From: DATBFU01 sp035498405
GTDB lineage: Bacteria > Acidobacteriota > Thermoanaerobaculia > UBA5066 > Gp7-AA6
DNA length: 64,000 nt
NCBI GenBank assembly: GCA_035498405.1
Contig: DATKAE010000003.1
Span: forward strand, 1-64,000
Direction: 5' to 3'
Positions 8,476-17,314 of the stretch are shown here, piece by piece. Every line of letters begins with the position of its first letter. The first letter of the stretch is position 1. A program made the translations under genes and the position numbers. The notes beneath the pieces are model-generated. The model worked only from the letters and a program-made list of their open reading frames with translations, searched no databases and was not told the origin of the DNA.

Positions 8476-9684
8476 TTGGCCCCCGAGAATCAAACGACTC
8501 CGGCTCAGTTTGCCCTGCTGATCCAGGCAGCGGGGACACTGCTCCTCTTTCTGCTCTTCCTGTTGCTGTATCGCAAGATCCGCCGGCGGGCCTTCCTGGA
8601 CTGGATCGCTTCGTGGGCATTCCTGTTCGCCGGCCTTTCGCTCCAGTTCTCGCTGCATGGTCGAGCCGAGGCGAACCGCGCGCTTTATCTGCTCATGAAC
8701 GCGGCCCTGCTCGGGCACGTCTTCTTTCTCCTGCGCGGAACGCGTCGCTTTCGAAATCCGGCGGCGCGATCGAGCGCGCTCGAGCTCCTCTGGGTCGTGC
8801 CCGTGGGGGCCGTGGCCTGGTGGGTGTCCACCTCAGCCGAATCGGTCCAGCTGGCGGCCGCCCCGACGGCGCTGCTACGCGCCGCGGCCTACATCCTGAC
8901 GGCGATCTGGTTCGCCGTCACGCCCGGCTCCGCGGCCGGGCGCATCTTCCTGTCGATTTCGTTCCTGCTCTGGGCGGCCGAGCGGGCCGTCTCGGGTCTG
9001 GGCATCCTGCACTTCGGCTCGGTCGCGGACCTGCCCTCCTGGCTCCAGTACCTCGGGTTTGCGGGGATGTTCCTGGAAATGATGATCGCCGTGGGGATCA
9101 TCGTCCTGCTCTTCGAGGCCACGCAGGCGCGGCTGGCGGCGGAGATGGAGGCCCTCGTTCAATCCGAGCGGGAATTGAAAGAGATGGGAGTGCGCGACCC
9201 CCTGACGGGGCTCTACAACCGCCACCACTTCAACGACGTGATCCGGCGCGAGCTCGCGAATGTGCGCCGATATGGCACGGAACTCTCCGTCCTGCTCGTG
9301 GACGTCGACCGGTTCAAGGAGATCAACGACGTCAAGGGGCATGGGGTCGGCGACGAGGTGCTCCGCTTCGTGGCCAACTACCTGACGACCTGTATCCGCG
9401 AGTCGGACTTCGTGTTTCGTTGGGGCGGGGACGAGTTCCTGCTCCTCTTGCCGCGCACCGACGAGGGCTCCGCGGCGCAGAAGGCCGAGGAGCTCGCCCG
9501 CAAGCTCCCGAAGATCCCCGGCACGGAGGGCCTGCACCCGTCGCTTTCCGTGGGATGGGCCACGCACCGGATGGCCGCCGAGTTCCCCGCGACCCTGGCG
9601 CTGGCGGACCAGCGCATGTACGAGATGAAGGTCAAGGGGAAGCGAGAGCGAGCCGCGCGAGAGCGGGATCTGGGGCTTCTCTGA
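8476..9684 (+). CDS. Membrane diguanylate cyclase (GGDEF) with product-inhibition site
   Basis: About 402 residues if TTG 8476 is the start; no better start or Shine-Dalgarno is visible, and the frame is open further upstream inside the HD-GYP gene. The first 215 residues form six to seven membrane helices (ALLIQAAGTLLLFLLFLLLY onward), then a short coiled linker (AEMEALVQSERELKEM) leads to a GGDEF domain. The active motif GGDEF is at about 317-321, DPLTGLYNR opens the domain, and the allosteric I-site R308-E-S-D311 lies exactly five residues before it, so the enzyme should be active and inhibited by its product cyclic di-GMP. Its last 53 bp overlap the end of maf on the other strand. Confidence 0.9.
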   Translation: MAPENQTTPAQFALLIQAAGTLLLFLLFLLLYRKIRRRAFLDWIASWAFLFAGLSLQFSLHGRAEANRALYLLMNAALLGHVFFLLRGTRRFRNPAARSSALELLWVVPVGAVAWWVSTSAESVQLAAAPTALLRAAAYILTAIWFAVTPGSAAGRIFLSISFLLWAAERAVSGLGILHFGSVADLPSWLQYLGFAGMFLEMMIAVGIIVLLFEATQARLAAEMEALVQSERELKEMGVRDPLTGLYNRHHFNDVIRRELANVRRYGTELSVLLVDVDRFKEINDVKGHGVGDEVLRFVANYLTTCIRESDFVFRWGGDEFLLLLPRTDEGSAAQKAEELARKLPKIPGTEGLHPSLSVGWATHRMAAEFPATLALADQRMYEMKVKGKRERAARERDLGLL

Positions 9685-10234
9685 GGAGGCGATAGACGCC
9701 GCGCGCCGGCAGCCCCATCACGTTTGTGAAGGAGCCGGACACCGACTCGATGAACCGGGCCCCGAGGCCCTGGACCGCGTAGGCCCCCGCCTTGTCGACG
9801 GGCTCGCGCGTGGCGACGTACCAGTCGACCTCCTCGTCGTCCATCGGCGCGATCCGCACGCGGCTCTGCTCGAGGAGCTCCCTTCCCGGGTCGGCTCCCC
9901 GGCGGAGCCGCAGGGCCGTGACGACCTGGTGCTCCTGGCCCGAGAGTTGGCGGAGCATCCGTGCGGCGTCGGCGGCGTCGGCAGGCTTTCCCAGGATCTC
10001 CCCGGCGAGGAAGACCAGCGTGTCGGCCGCCAGCACCCAGGATTGCGGATGCCGTGCCGCCACTTGGGCCGCTTTCTCGGCCGCGAGCCGCGAAGCCGCG
10101 CGCTGCGCCGTCTCGCCGACGCCGACCTTCTCCTCGACGTTAGGCGGATCGACCGTGAACGGAATTCCGAGCCCGGTCAGGATCTCCGCGCGTCGCGGAG
10201 ACTCCGAGGCAAGGACCAGAAGGGTGTCCGGCAT
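9632..10234 (-). CDS. maf: Maf-type nucleoside triphosphate pyrophosphatase
   Basis: 200 residues. The N-terminus is diagnostic for Maf: LVLASESPRRAEILTGLG, followed by VLAADTLVFLAGEILGKP, the acidic loop used for metal and nucleotide binding, and VNMVGLP-like VMGLPARGVY near the end. Maf proteins hydrolyse dTTP, UTP or modified nucleotides to monophosphates in the cytoplasm and influence septation; substrate subtype cannot be told here. The gene is convergent with the diguanylate cyclase, and its final 17 codons lie on the opposite strand of that gene. Upstream lies a 7-bp repeat array that separates it from the large GWxTD/VWA gene on the same strand. Confidence 0.93.
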   Translation of the reverse strand: MPDTLLVLASESPRRAEILTGLGIPFTVDPPNVEEKVGVGETAQRAASRLAAEKAAQVAARHPQSWVLAADTLVFLAGEILGKPADAADAARMLRQLSGQEHQVVTALRLRRGADPGRELLEQSRVRIAPMDDEEVDWYVATREPVDKAGAYAVQGLGARFIESVSGSFTNVMGLPARGVYRLLREAPDPALARLALASP

Positions 10235-10264
10235 CGCGCGCGAGCTTATCGTGCCTTGTGGATG

Positions 10265-10313
<49 letters not shown>

Positions 10314-10315
10314 GG

Positions 10316-13300
10316 CTACGGGTAGTAGCCGCTCAGGGTCCTCGTCACGAGGTTGGTCGGCTCCACTTTCACCTCGACCTTTCGCCACCGGTCCTTGCTC
10401 TGGGTGTTGGAGGAGTAGTAGGTGAGCAGGTACTGGCTGCGAAGCTCGTCGTTGATCTGCCGGTAGACCGATTCGAGGTGCTTGACCGAGTCGATCATGA
10501 AGGTCTGGCCGCCGGTGATCTGGGCGAGCTTGGTCAGCTTGTACTTGACGTCGAGCTCCGCGGTCGGGATCTTCAGGCCGACGGCGTAGATGGCGATGCC
10601 CGACTTCTTGACGTACTCGAGCAGCGTGTCGTAGTCGAACTTGGAGGAGGTGTCCTTTCCGTCGGAGAGGATGACGAGGGCCTTCTTGCCCTTGACTCCG
10701 GTGAACTGGTAGAGACCGTACACGATCGCGTCATAGAGCGCGGTCGATCCCTCCGCGCGAAGCCCGCCGAGCGAGCGGTAGAGCTTGTCCTTGCGGTTGG
10801 TCAGCTTGGAGAGGATGTAGGGCTCGCTGTCGAAGGAGATCGTGAAGGCGCGATCCTTCTGTCCGATCGAGTAGTCGAGGAAGCTGATGGCCGCCTGTTG
10901 GGCCTCGGGCAGGGACTCGAGCATCGAGGCCGAGGTGTCGACCAAGACGCCCAGCGAGAGCGGGACGTTCTTGACGTACTCGAAGGACTCCACCTTCTGC
11001 TGGACGCCGTCCTCGAACACCTTGAAGTTGGTGGCCTGCAGCCCCGCGATCGGGTGCCCGCTCTTGTCGGTCACGGCCGTGTACAACTCGACGGCGTCGA
11101 CCGAGACCTCGGAGATGTAGGCCGGCGCGTTGACGTAGCGGACGTCCTCGGCCACCGTGCCGTCTTCGAGCGTGCCCACGACGCGGACGTAGCCGAGTGA
11201 CTTCGTGTCGCGCAGGTTGATCGTCTGCTCCCAGGGAGCCTGGTAGAGAGTCGCGACACGCGTTTCGTTCGAGTAGAACTCGACCTTCTGGAGGGCCTTG
11301 CCCTCGGGCACCGCCACGGCCGCGGTGACGTTGGTGGGTCCGGTGGCCTTCGCCCCCTTCTCCGGCGACAGGATCCGCACCCGGAACACCTCGCGCCCCT
11401 CGTTGACGATGTACTCGTCCTCTCCGACCGCCCGTCCGTTGGGCCCGTAGGCCACGACGCGGATCACCTGTTTTCGCGGCAGGGGCCCGAGATTCAAATC
11501 GGCGTCGAAGGGGGGCCGCGTGCGGGTCATCACCTTCGCGCCGTTCAAGTAGAAGTCCACCGCCGTGATCCCCTCCGCCGTCTTCGTCTCGAAGCGTTGG
11601 AGTCCGGTGGCGATTTCCCTGGCGATCGGAATGAGCGCGATCGCCGAAGGCAGCAGCCCCGCCTCCTTGGTCTTGGCGATCGCGGAGCGTCCTTCCGCCC
11701 GCGCCGCGGCTTCGATCGGCGGCGGGGCATCGGGGTGGTCGGGCACCGTGAGGTTCTCCGTGATTCGCCCCTCGGCGTTCTGGTTGCCGTCGGAGACCTT
11801 CAGGATCAGCCGGTACTGGCCCGGGTAGAGGTAGCGGCGCACGGTGAGCGGAATCTTCTCGCCGCCGACTTCCTCGGTTGGGATGTCGAACCGATACTTG
11901 AAGTTGTCGATCAGCCGGTCGTCCTTGGCCACCTCTCCGATCACGTCGACGTTGTAGAAGACCTCCTCGCCCAGCTGCCGCGACTTCAGGTCCGCGCGCG
12001 GCACGAGAAGCGAGAGATCCACGCCGATCTTGTTGGCGCGCTCGTCGGGGAAGCGGATGAGCTTCGTGACGCCGAGGTTGGTGGCGTTGGCGGCCAGGTC
12101 GGTGGTCATCGAGAGGATCTGGTCCACGCCCTCGGTCTCGACCGTCGGCGGCTGGAAGAGCGCCGAGGCGCCCGCCATCGAGAGCGCGCCCGAGCCCAGG
12201 ACCGCGGCCGAATAGCTCATGGCTTGCTGCACCGTTCGGTAATCGGGGCATTTCGTGATGTCGACCTGGCGGCCCGGGTTGGTCATCATCCCGCCCCCGA
12301 CGAGCACCGAGAGCCCGTCGACCGGAAGCCACAGCTTGTAGTCGCCCAATCCATACTGCCGGTAGAAGAGCAGGTAGACCTTGCTCTTCAAGGCCTCGAT
12401 GCGCTCGTAGTACCAGATCTGCAGCGGAACGAAGACGCCCTCGCAGTCGACTCGAACCAGCGCGTCGGGAGCGCCGTTGAGCAGGAAGATCTTCGCCATC
12501 TCCGAGTGCAGGTTGGGAAACTGCTCCTTGGCGAGCTGGTAACGCTGCGTGTAGACCGCCTGGAAATCCGTGCGCAACCCGCGAGGGTCGATCGACCGCC
12601 GCTTCCAGAAGGCCTCGATGAACTTGTTTCTCTGGAGGTCGTCACCGATCTCCAGGAAGACCTCCCGCTCGTCCTCGGTGATGATCAGGTCCACCAGTTC
12701 CAGGAAGTCGCGGTACTTCTGGGGAAGCGCGGCGGTCAGCGTCTGCATCTCCTTCTTCGAGAGCTTGCGACGCGCCGCGGCCGGCGTGGAAGCCGCCGAA
12801 CCGGCCGCCGGCGCTGCCGGCTTGCCTGCCGTTTGGCCCGCGGCCGGAGGGGCTCCGAAGGCAGCCGGGGCCGCGGGCTTGCTCGCCGTGTCGGGAGCGG
12901 GCGTCGATCCCGACGGTCCCTCGACACCGATCTTCTTGGCGTTGGGATCCGACGAGCTCGCCGAGCGCTGCTTGATCGAATCGATGCCCTCGATGGGAAC
13001 CTCGGCGGGAGCGAGGAGCTGACCGATCTCCATCTGTCCGCCAGCCTTCGAACCCTGTCGCGAGGAGGCCTCGGTCCATGCCTGGTACACGTCGCAGGCA
13101 TAAGGACAGACCGGTCCGAAGCACGGGTCCATCGTCTGCGGATGGCAGTCGCGGCTCATCTCGGCGAAGGTCTTGCGGCACGAGCCCGGCGCGAAGATCT
13201 CGCTTTCCGGCGTGCCGACGACCCAGAGCCGCCGCGGATCCACCGGCGTCCGCCGGTAGAACAGGTAGCGGCGTGTCTGGAAGCCGAGCGCCCCCTGAAT

Positions 13301-13783
13301 GTTGTAGGTCCAGATCTCGAGCCCGTCGCGAAACGTCCGGTCGCACCCCTCGACCTTCTTCAAGTCGGCCGGCTCGCCGTACCGGAGCACCATCCGGGCC
13401 GCGTCGTTGGGCCAGCGATCGTACTGGCTGTCGGCCAATCGGCGGAGCTCTTCGTAGCGGGACCGATACCCGGGTCCGAGCGGCGGCTGCAGGTTGTCCC
13501 GCTCGCGGCGCTTCCAGAACTCCTGTTTGAACGCCTCGCGCTCGTACGGCTCCGTCAGCTCGAGGAACGCCTTCTTCTCCCGGTCCAGGATGATCGGCGC
13601 GACGAAGTCGAGCCACTGGCGTTCTTCTTCCGGCAGCGCGGCCAGACGTTGCTTCTCGCTGAGAGCCGGGGCGGCCTTGCCCGGGCTCGCGGCTTCCTGG
13701 TCCGGCGCGGCGGCGAGGCCGGGGACGGTCGCGGCGAGAAGGAGCGCGGCGAGAAGGAGCGGATGAGGAGCCCTGGAGCGCAC
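10316..13783 (-). CDS. Secreted GWxTD-type protein with C-terminal von Willebrand factor A domain
   Basis: 1155 residues with a signal peptide (LLLAALLLAATVPGLAAA). Two copies of a GWxTD-domain-like module are recognisable, one near 50-190 (FLELTEPYEREAF, FWKRRERD, MVLRYGEPADL) and one near 350-500 (FLEIGDDLQRNKFI, FWKRRSIDPRG, IFLLNGAPDAL). The name-giving motif itself is lost: the matching places read RWPND and NLHSE. A Pro/Ala/Thr-rich linker joins them. Several Ig-like segments follow (VDFYLNGAKV, VEFYSNETRV), then a VWA domain at about 940-1130 with an intact MIDAS start, Asp949-Thr-Ser-Ala-Ser. It probably works as an extracellular adhesion or assembly protein. GWxTD/VWA proteins are frequent in Acidobacteria; their role is unknown. 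Confidence 0.85.
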   Translation of the reverse strand: MRSRAPHPLLLAALLLAATVPGLAAAPDQEAASPGKAAPALSEKQRLAALPEEERQWLDFVAPIILDREKKAFLELTEPYEREAFKQEFWKRRERDNLQPPLGPGYRSRYEELRRLADSQYDRWPNDAARMVLRYGEPADLKKVEGCDRTFRDGLEIWTYNIQGALGFQTRRYLFYRRTPVDPRRLWVVGTPESEIFAPGSCRKTFAEMSRDCHPQTMDPCFGPVCPYACDVYQAWTEASSRQGSKAGGQMEIGQLLAPAEVPIEGIDSIKQRSASSSDPNAKKIGVEGPSGSTPAPDTASKPAAPAAFGAPPAAGQTAGKPAAPAAGSAASTPAAARRKLSKKEMQTLTAALPQKYRDFLELVDLIITEDEREVFLEIGDDLQRNKFIEAFWKRRSIDPRGLRTDFQAVYTQRYQLAKEQFPNLHSEMAKIFLLNGAPDALVRVDCEGVFVPLQIWYYERIEALKSKVYLLFYRQYGLGDYKLWLPVDGLSVLVGGGMMTNPGRQVDITKCPDYRTVQQAMSYSAAVLGSGALSMAGASALFQPPTVETEGVDQILSMTTDLAANATNLGVTKLIRFPDERANKIGVDLSLLVPRADLKSRQLGEEVFYNVDVIGEVAKDDRLIDNFKYRFDIPTEEVGGEKIPLTVRRYLYPGQYRLILKVSDGNQNAEGRITENLTVPDHPDAPPPIEAAARAEGRSAIAKTKEAGLLPSAIALIPIAREIATGLQRFETKTAEGITAVDFYLNGAKVMTRTRPPFDADLNLGPLPRKQVIRVVAYGPNGRAVGEDEYIVNEGREVFRVRILSPEKGAKATGPTNVTAAVAVPEGKALQKVEFYSNETRVATLYQAPWEQTINLRDTKSLGYVRVVGTLEDGTVAEDVRYVNAPAYISEVSVDAVELYTAVTDKSGHPIAGLQATNFKVFEDGVQQKVESFEYVKNVPLSLGVLVDTSASMLESLPEAQQAAISFLDYSIGQKDRAFTISFDSEPYILSKLTNRKDKLYRSLGGLRAEGSTALYDAIVYGLYQFTGVKGKKALVILSDGKDTSSKFDYDTLLEYVKKSGIAIYAVGLKIPTAELDVKYKLTKLAQITGGQTFMIDSVKHLESVYRQINDELRSQYLLTYYSSNTQSKDRWRKVEVKVEPTNLVTRTLSGYYP

Positions 13784-13834
13784 CGGTTCTGATCCTAACT
13801 CTCTCGTTCGCGCCGCTTATTCCTTCATCCAAGT

Positions 13835-13863
13835 TTTACGCCGGACTCGATCGGAGCGATAAT
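13835..13863 (+). promoter_or_regulatory. Predicted sigma-70 promoter of the cysteine desulfurase gene
   Basis: TTTACG (13835-13840) and GATAAT (13858-13863) stand 17 bp apart, 43 bp before the start codon at 13906, in the 122-bp gap between two divergent genes. The hexamers match the consensus at 4 and 5 of 6 positions. Confidence 0.45.
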
Positions 13864-13905
13864 CATTCGAGCGAGCGGCGGGGCGGCGGAAGACTCGAAA
13901 ATCGA

Positions 13906-15060
13906 ATGATCTATTTGGATAACAACGGGTCCACAAAATTGGACCCCGAGGTTCGTGCGGCAATGGAGGGGGCGCTCGACCTCTGCGGCAACCCGTCCTC
14001 GATCCACGCGGAAGGGCGGCGGGCCCGGCGCGCCGTGGAGGAAGCTCGAGAAGAAGTCGCGCTTCTCATCGCGGCGCGGCCGGAGGAGATCTTCTTCACC
14101 TCCGGCGGCACCGAGTCCAATGCGATGGCGATCTTCGGCGCCGCGGCGGGGAGTCCCGGACGCCTCGTTCGCAGCGGCGCGGAGCATCTCTCGGTGCGCG
14201 AGCCTTTCGCGCGGCTCGAGGGAGGCGGCTACGCTCAGGTCGTGGTGAATCCCGAGGCATCCGGTTTTCTGGATGCCGAGCGGGTTGCTTCGGCGATCGA
14301 CGGCGCGACGCGTCTGGTTTCCGTCATGCTCGCCAACAACGAATACGGAGGGCTCTATCCCGTCGAGCCGATCGCGGCCCGATCGCGGGGGGTTGGCGCG
14401 CTGTGCCACAGCGACGCGGTCCAGGCCGCCGGCCGAATCCCGATCGACGTCGGAAGGCTCGGCGTCGATCTGCTCTCGATTTCCGCGCACAAGATGCATG
14501 GCCCCAAGGGGGTCGGGGCGCTCTTCGTGAGGCGGGGAACGAAGCTCGAGCCCCGGACGCCGGGTGGCGGGCAGGAGAGAAGGATGCGCGCGGGAACCGA
14601 GAACACGCCCGGTATCGTTGGCTTCGGCGTGGCGGCGCGCCTGGCACGCGAGCGGCTCGCCGCCGACGCCCCGGCCGTCGAGCTTCTTCGCGACCGGCTC
14701 GAGCGCACCATCCTCGACCGCGTTGCCGGCGCGCGCGTCATCGGCGTCGAGGCGCCTCGCCTGCCGAACACCGCCGCGATTTTCTTCGAAGGGACTTCGG
14801 GGGAGACCCTGGCCATTCGCCTGGATCTCGAGGGAATCGCGGTCTCGGTCGGAAGCGCGTGCTCCTCCGGAACGACGGCTCCTTCGCCGGCTCTGCTCGC
14901 GCTCGGCCTTCCCCGATCCGACGCGCGGAGCGTGGTGCGTCTCTCGCTCTCGCGTTTCACGACGGAGGCCGAGGTGGACGAGGCCGCGCGGCGGATCGCC
15001 GCCGCCGTCACCGCCGTGCGCGAATCCTCTCTTCCGTCACCGGCGCTGGCGCACGCTTGA
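13906..15060 (+). CDS. Cysteine desulfurase (NifS/IscS-type class V aminotransferase)
   Basis: 384 residues. It begins MIYLDNNGSTKLDPEV, as NifS-like proteins do, has the glycine-rich FTSGGTESNAMA segment, the PLP-binding lysine Lys196 in SISAHKMHGPKG, and the catalytic cysteine Cys319 in SVGSACSSGT. It removes sulfur from cysteine and holds it as a persulfide for Fe-S clusters or thiolated tRNA. The gene lies two positions before mnmA, with a zinc-ribbon/FHA gene between, and no iscU, iscA or nifU is near. This recalls dedicated desulfurase/MnmA pairs such as YrvO-MnmA of Bacillus, so tRNA thiolation is a likely, but not exclusive, role. Confidence 0.92.
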   Translation: MIYLDNNGSTKLDPEVRAAMEGALDLCGNPSSIHAEGRRARRAVEEAREEVALLIAARPEEIFFTSGGTESNAMAIFGAAAGSPGRLVRSGAEHLSVREPFARLEGGGYAQVVVNPEASGFLDAERVASAIDGATRLVSVMLANNEYGGLYPVEPIAARSRGVGALCHSDAVQAAGRIPIDVGRLGVDLLSISAHKMHGPKGVGALFVRRGTKLEPRTPGGGQERRMRAGTENTPGIVGFGVAARLARERLAADAPAVELLRDRLERTILDRVAGARVIGVEAPRLPNTAAIFFEGTSGETLAIRLDLEGIAVSVGSACSSGTTAPSPALLALGLPRSDARSVVRLSLSRFTTEAEVDEAARRIAAAVTAVRESSLPSPALAHA

Positions 15061-15082
15061 TAAAGAGGCCGACCGAGACTCC

Positions 15083-15670
15083 ATGATCATCGTCTGCGAC
15101 TCCTGTCTGACGCGCTACCGCTATGACGAGGCGCGTTTTGCGGGCCGTCGTGTCAAGAAGGTGCGGTGCACGAAGTGTCTCTCCGTCTTCGAGGTGGAAA
15201 ATCCCGCCCTCGCCGGGGCTGCGGGGACTCTGCGCGAAGGGGTGGAGGAGACCTACACGCGTCTGGCCGAGGAGACCGGCGGCAGCAAGCCCGCGGGCGC
15301 GGAAACGCCGCGCAAGCCGCTGCCTGCTGCCGGCGCGTCCCGACCGGCAGGCGTGCCGCTCGCGCTGCCCGCTGATGCGAAGCTGTCCCTGGCTGTGATC
15401 GCCGGTCCCGCGGCGGGCACGATCTTTCCGATCGAGACGCCCCGCGTCGTCATCGGGAGGCAAGACGCCGACATCGTCCTCGAGGACCCGGAGATCTCCC
15501 GAAACCACAGCGCGATCGAGGTGTCCGGTGAGAGCGTCACGCTGATCGACCTCCAGTCCACCAACGGCACATTCATCGGAGAAGAGGCGATTCGCGAGGC
15601 GCCGCTCTCCAACCAGCAGGAGTTTTCCATCGGCGGGTCGACGCTGATGCTGATCGTGACGAGGCCATAG
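15083..15670 (+). CDS. Zinc-ribbon protein with C-terminal FHA domain
   Basis: 195 residues. The N-terminus is an MJ0042-type zinc ribbon with Cys5, Cys8, Cys29 and Cys32 (IVCDSC, VRCTKC). A Pro/Ala-rich linker of about 60 residues follows, then an FHA domain at about 105-190 with VVIGRQDADIVL, ISRNHS and STNGTFIG, all key phosphothreonine-binding positions kept. No membrane segment separates the two. Similar ribbon-linker-FHA proteins occur in Myxococcota and Acidobacteria, without known function. The start ATG 15083 lies 22 bp after the desulfurase stop, so the two are likely co-transcribed. It is one of two FHA proteins in the window and could read out Ser/Thr kinase activity. Confidence 0.88.
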   Translation: MIIVCDSCLTRYRYDEARFAGRRVKKVRCTKCLSVFEVENPALAGAAGTLREGVEETYTRLAEETGGSKPAGAETPRKPLPAAGASRPAGVPLALPADAKLSLAVIAGPAAGTIFPIETPRVVIGRQDADIVLEDPEISRNHSAIEVSGESVTLIDLQSTNGTFIGEEAIREAPLSNQQEFSIGGSTLMLIVTRP

Positions 15671-15680
15671 CCGACGACGA

Positions 15681-15822
<142 letters not shown>

Positions 15823-15842
15823 GAATCCAATACCGACTCACG

Positions 15843-15848
15843 TACAAT
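15843..15848 (+). promoter_or_regulatory. -10-like element of mnmA, six bases before the start codon
   Basis: TACAAT matches the -10 consensus at five of six positions and ends six bases before ATG 15855, so transcription would begin at the start codon. No Shine-Dalgarno is visible. The -35 is weak (CTGAAT at 15821-15826, 16 bp upstream) and falls in the edge of the heptad array. Confidence 0.4.
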
Positions 15849-15854
15849 TCGGCC

Positions 15855-17021
15855 ATGCGCATCGCGGTGGCCATGTCGGGCGGAGTGGACTCCTCCGTTG
15901 CCGCGCTCCTGCTCCACGAGGCGGGCCACGAAGTCGTTGGGCTCTCGATGCAGCTGTGGGACCATTCGGCCGAGACCGGCCGTTCGGGGCGCTGCTGCAC
16001 GCTGGAGGATCTCTCCGACGCGCGCCGCGTCGCGTGGGCTCTCGGCATTCCGCACTACGTTCTGAATCTCGAAGAGGAATTCCGCCGCGATGTCGTTCGT
16101 CCCTTCGTGTCCGAATACCTCGCCGGAAGAACGCCAATCCCGTGCGCCGCTTGCAACAGCCGGGTCAAGTTCGCGACTCTCTGGGAGAGCGCGCGACAGA
16201 TGGGGTGCGAAGCAGTGGCGACGGGACACTACGTGCGTTCGGAGAGGGACGCCTCCTCCGGCCGGTCGGTGCTCAAGAAGGGCGCGGACCCGCGCAAAGA
16301 CCAGTCCTATTTCCTGTGGGATCTGACCCCGGAGCAGCTCGAGGCGGCGCGGTTTCCCGTCGGAGATCTCACGAAGGAGCAAGTCCGTTTCCACGCGCGC
16401 CGGGCGGGCCTGCCCACGGCAGACAAGGAGGAGAGCCAGGAAATCTGCTTCGTCCCTCGCGGAACTCGGACCGGAGACTTCGTCGAGCGACAAGCGGAGC
16501 CCCTGGGCCTTCGGCTGCCCGTGCGGACGGGAACCGTGGAGAGCGCCTCGGGGGAGCGACTCGGCTCGCACGCCGGGCACTACCGTTTCACGATCGGGCA
16601 GCGCCGCGGCATCGGCGTCGCGTCCGCGGAACGGCTCTACGTGCTGCGCGTGGACGCGGCCGAGAACCGGGTCGTGGTGGGTCGCGAGGAGGAACTGGAG
16701 ACCCGCGAGGCCCGCGTCGAGGGGCTGCGTCTCCTGGGTGGCTCCGCGAAAGGGGCATTCCGGGCGGGAGCGCGGGTTCGGCATCGGGCGGCGGAGGTGG
16801 CGGCCACGGTCGTGCCGGAGACCGGGGGCGCGGCGCGCGTCCTCTTCGAGGGCCCGGTGCGGGCCGTGACGCCGGGGCAGTCGTGCGTCTTCTACGACGG
16901 GGACGTCGTGCTCGGGGGAGGAATCCTGGTCGAGACGGATCAGTTGGTCGGTTCACCGCCGCCGGCGACGGCCACCGGTGTCGGGAAATCCGACCGGATC
17001 TCTCCGAAGTTGCGCTCGTAG
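15855..17021 (+). CDS. mnmA: tRNA-specific 2-thiouridylase MnmA
   Basis: 388 residues, close to the usual 360-380. The PP-loop SGGVDSS is at 8-14, followed by the pattern MQLWDHS and CCTLEDLSDAR. The two catalytic cysteines are present: Cys100 in CAACNSRVKF and Cys198 in EICFVP. MnmA activates U34 of Lys, Glu and Gln tRNAs with ATP and inserts sulfur delivered as persulfide; the cysteine desulfurase encoded upstream is a plausible donor, as there is no tus relay in view. A beta-barrel C-terminal region (FTIGQRRGIGV, then VLFEGPVRAVTPGQ) is complete. Its last 82 bp overlap the convergent DUF3467 gene. Confidence 0.96.
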   Translation: MRIAVAMSGGVDSSVAALLLHEAGHEVVGLSMQLWDHSAETGRSGRCCTLEDLSDARRVAWALGIPHYVLNLEEEFRRDVVRPFVSEYLAGRTPIPCAACNSRVKFATLWESARQMGCEAVATGHYVRSERDASSGRSVLKKGADPRKDQSYFLWDLTPEQLEAARFPVGDLTKEQVRFHARRAGLPTADKEESQEICFVPRGTRTGDFVERQAEPLGLRLPVRTGTVESASGERLGSHAGHYRFTIGQRRGIGVASAERLYVLRVDAAENRVVVGREEELETREARVEGLRLLGGSAKGAFRAGARVRHRAAEVAATVVPETGGAARVLFEGPVRAVTPGQSCVFYDGDVVLGGGILVETDQLVGSPPPATATGVGKSDRISPKLRS

Positions 17022-17245
17022 ACCTGAATGTTCTGCAGGAGCGCTTGTGCGATCTGCTTGGCGTGGTAGGGCGTCGTCAGGATCCGGCTCATGACCTTCA
17101 CGTCGGTCCGGCCGGGGACAACGCGCCCGAAGTCGATCACGAACTCCGTCGGATTGTGAAGGATGTTGGCGAAATTGATGTAGCACCCTTCGGCGGTGGT
17201 CTCATCGATCGTGACCTTGAAGGGGACGGGCTTCGGGTCGCTCAT
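16940..17245 (-). CDS. DUF3467 family protein
   Basis: 101 residues, a full-length member of the DUF3467 family: a beta strand with the central YINFANILHNPTEFVIDFG, then VMSRILTTPYHAKQIAQALLQNIQVYE, which is the family signature as I recall it. No enzymatic motif, signal peptide or membrane helix is present, and no function is established. The gene is single and convergent with mnmA, overlapping its end by 82 bp. A -10-like TACAAT lies about 20 bases before its ATG on the minus strand (17266-17271), with no good -35. Confidence 0.8.
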   Translation of the reverse strand: MSDPKPVPFKVTIDETTAEGCYINFANILHNPTEFVIDFGRVVPGRTDVKVMSRILTTPYHAKQIAQALLQNIQVYERNFGEIRSDFPTPVAVAGGGEPTN

Positions 17246-17314
17246 GGCGGCGCCTCCGGCCAGGGATTGTAGTGGACGCCGCGTCGGTTGGAAGTGAAAG
17301 AGAGTGAGAAGCTG

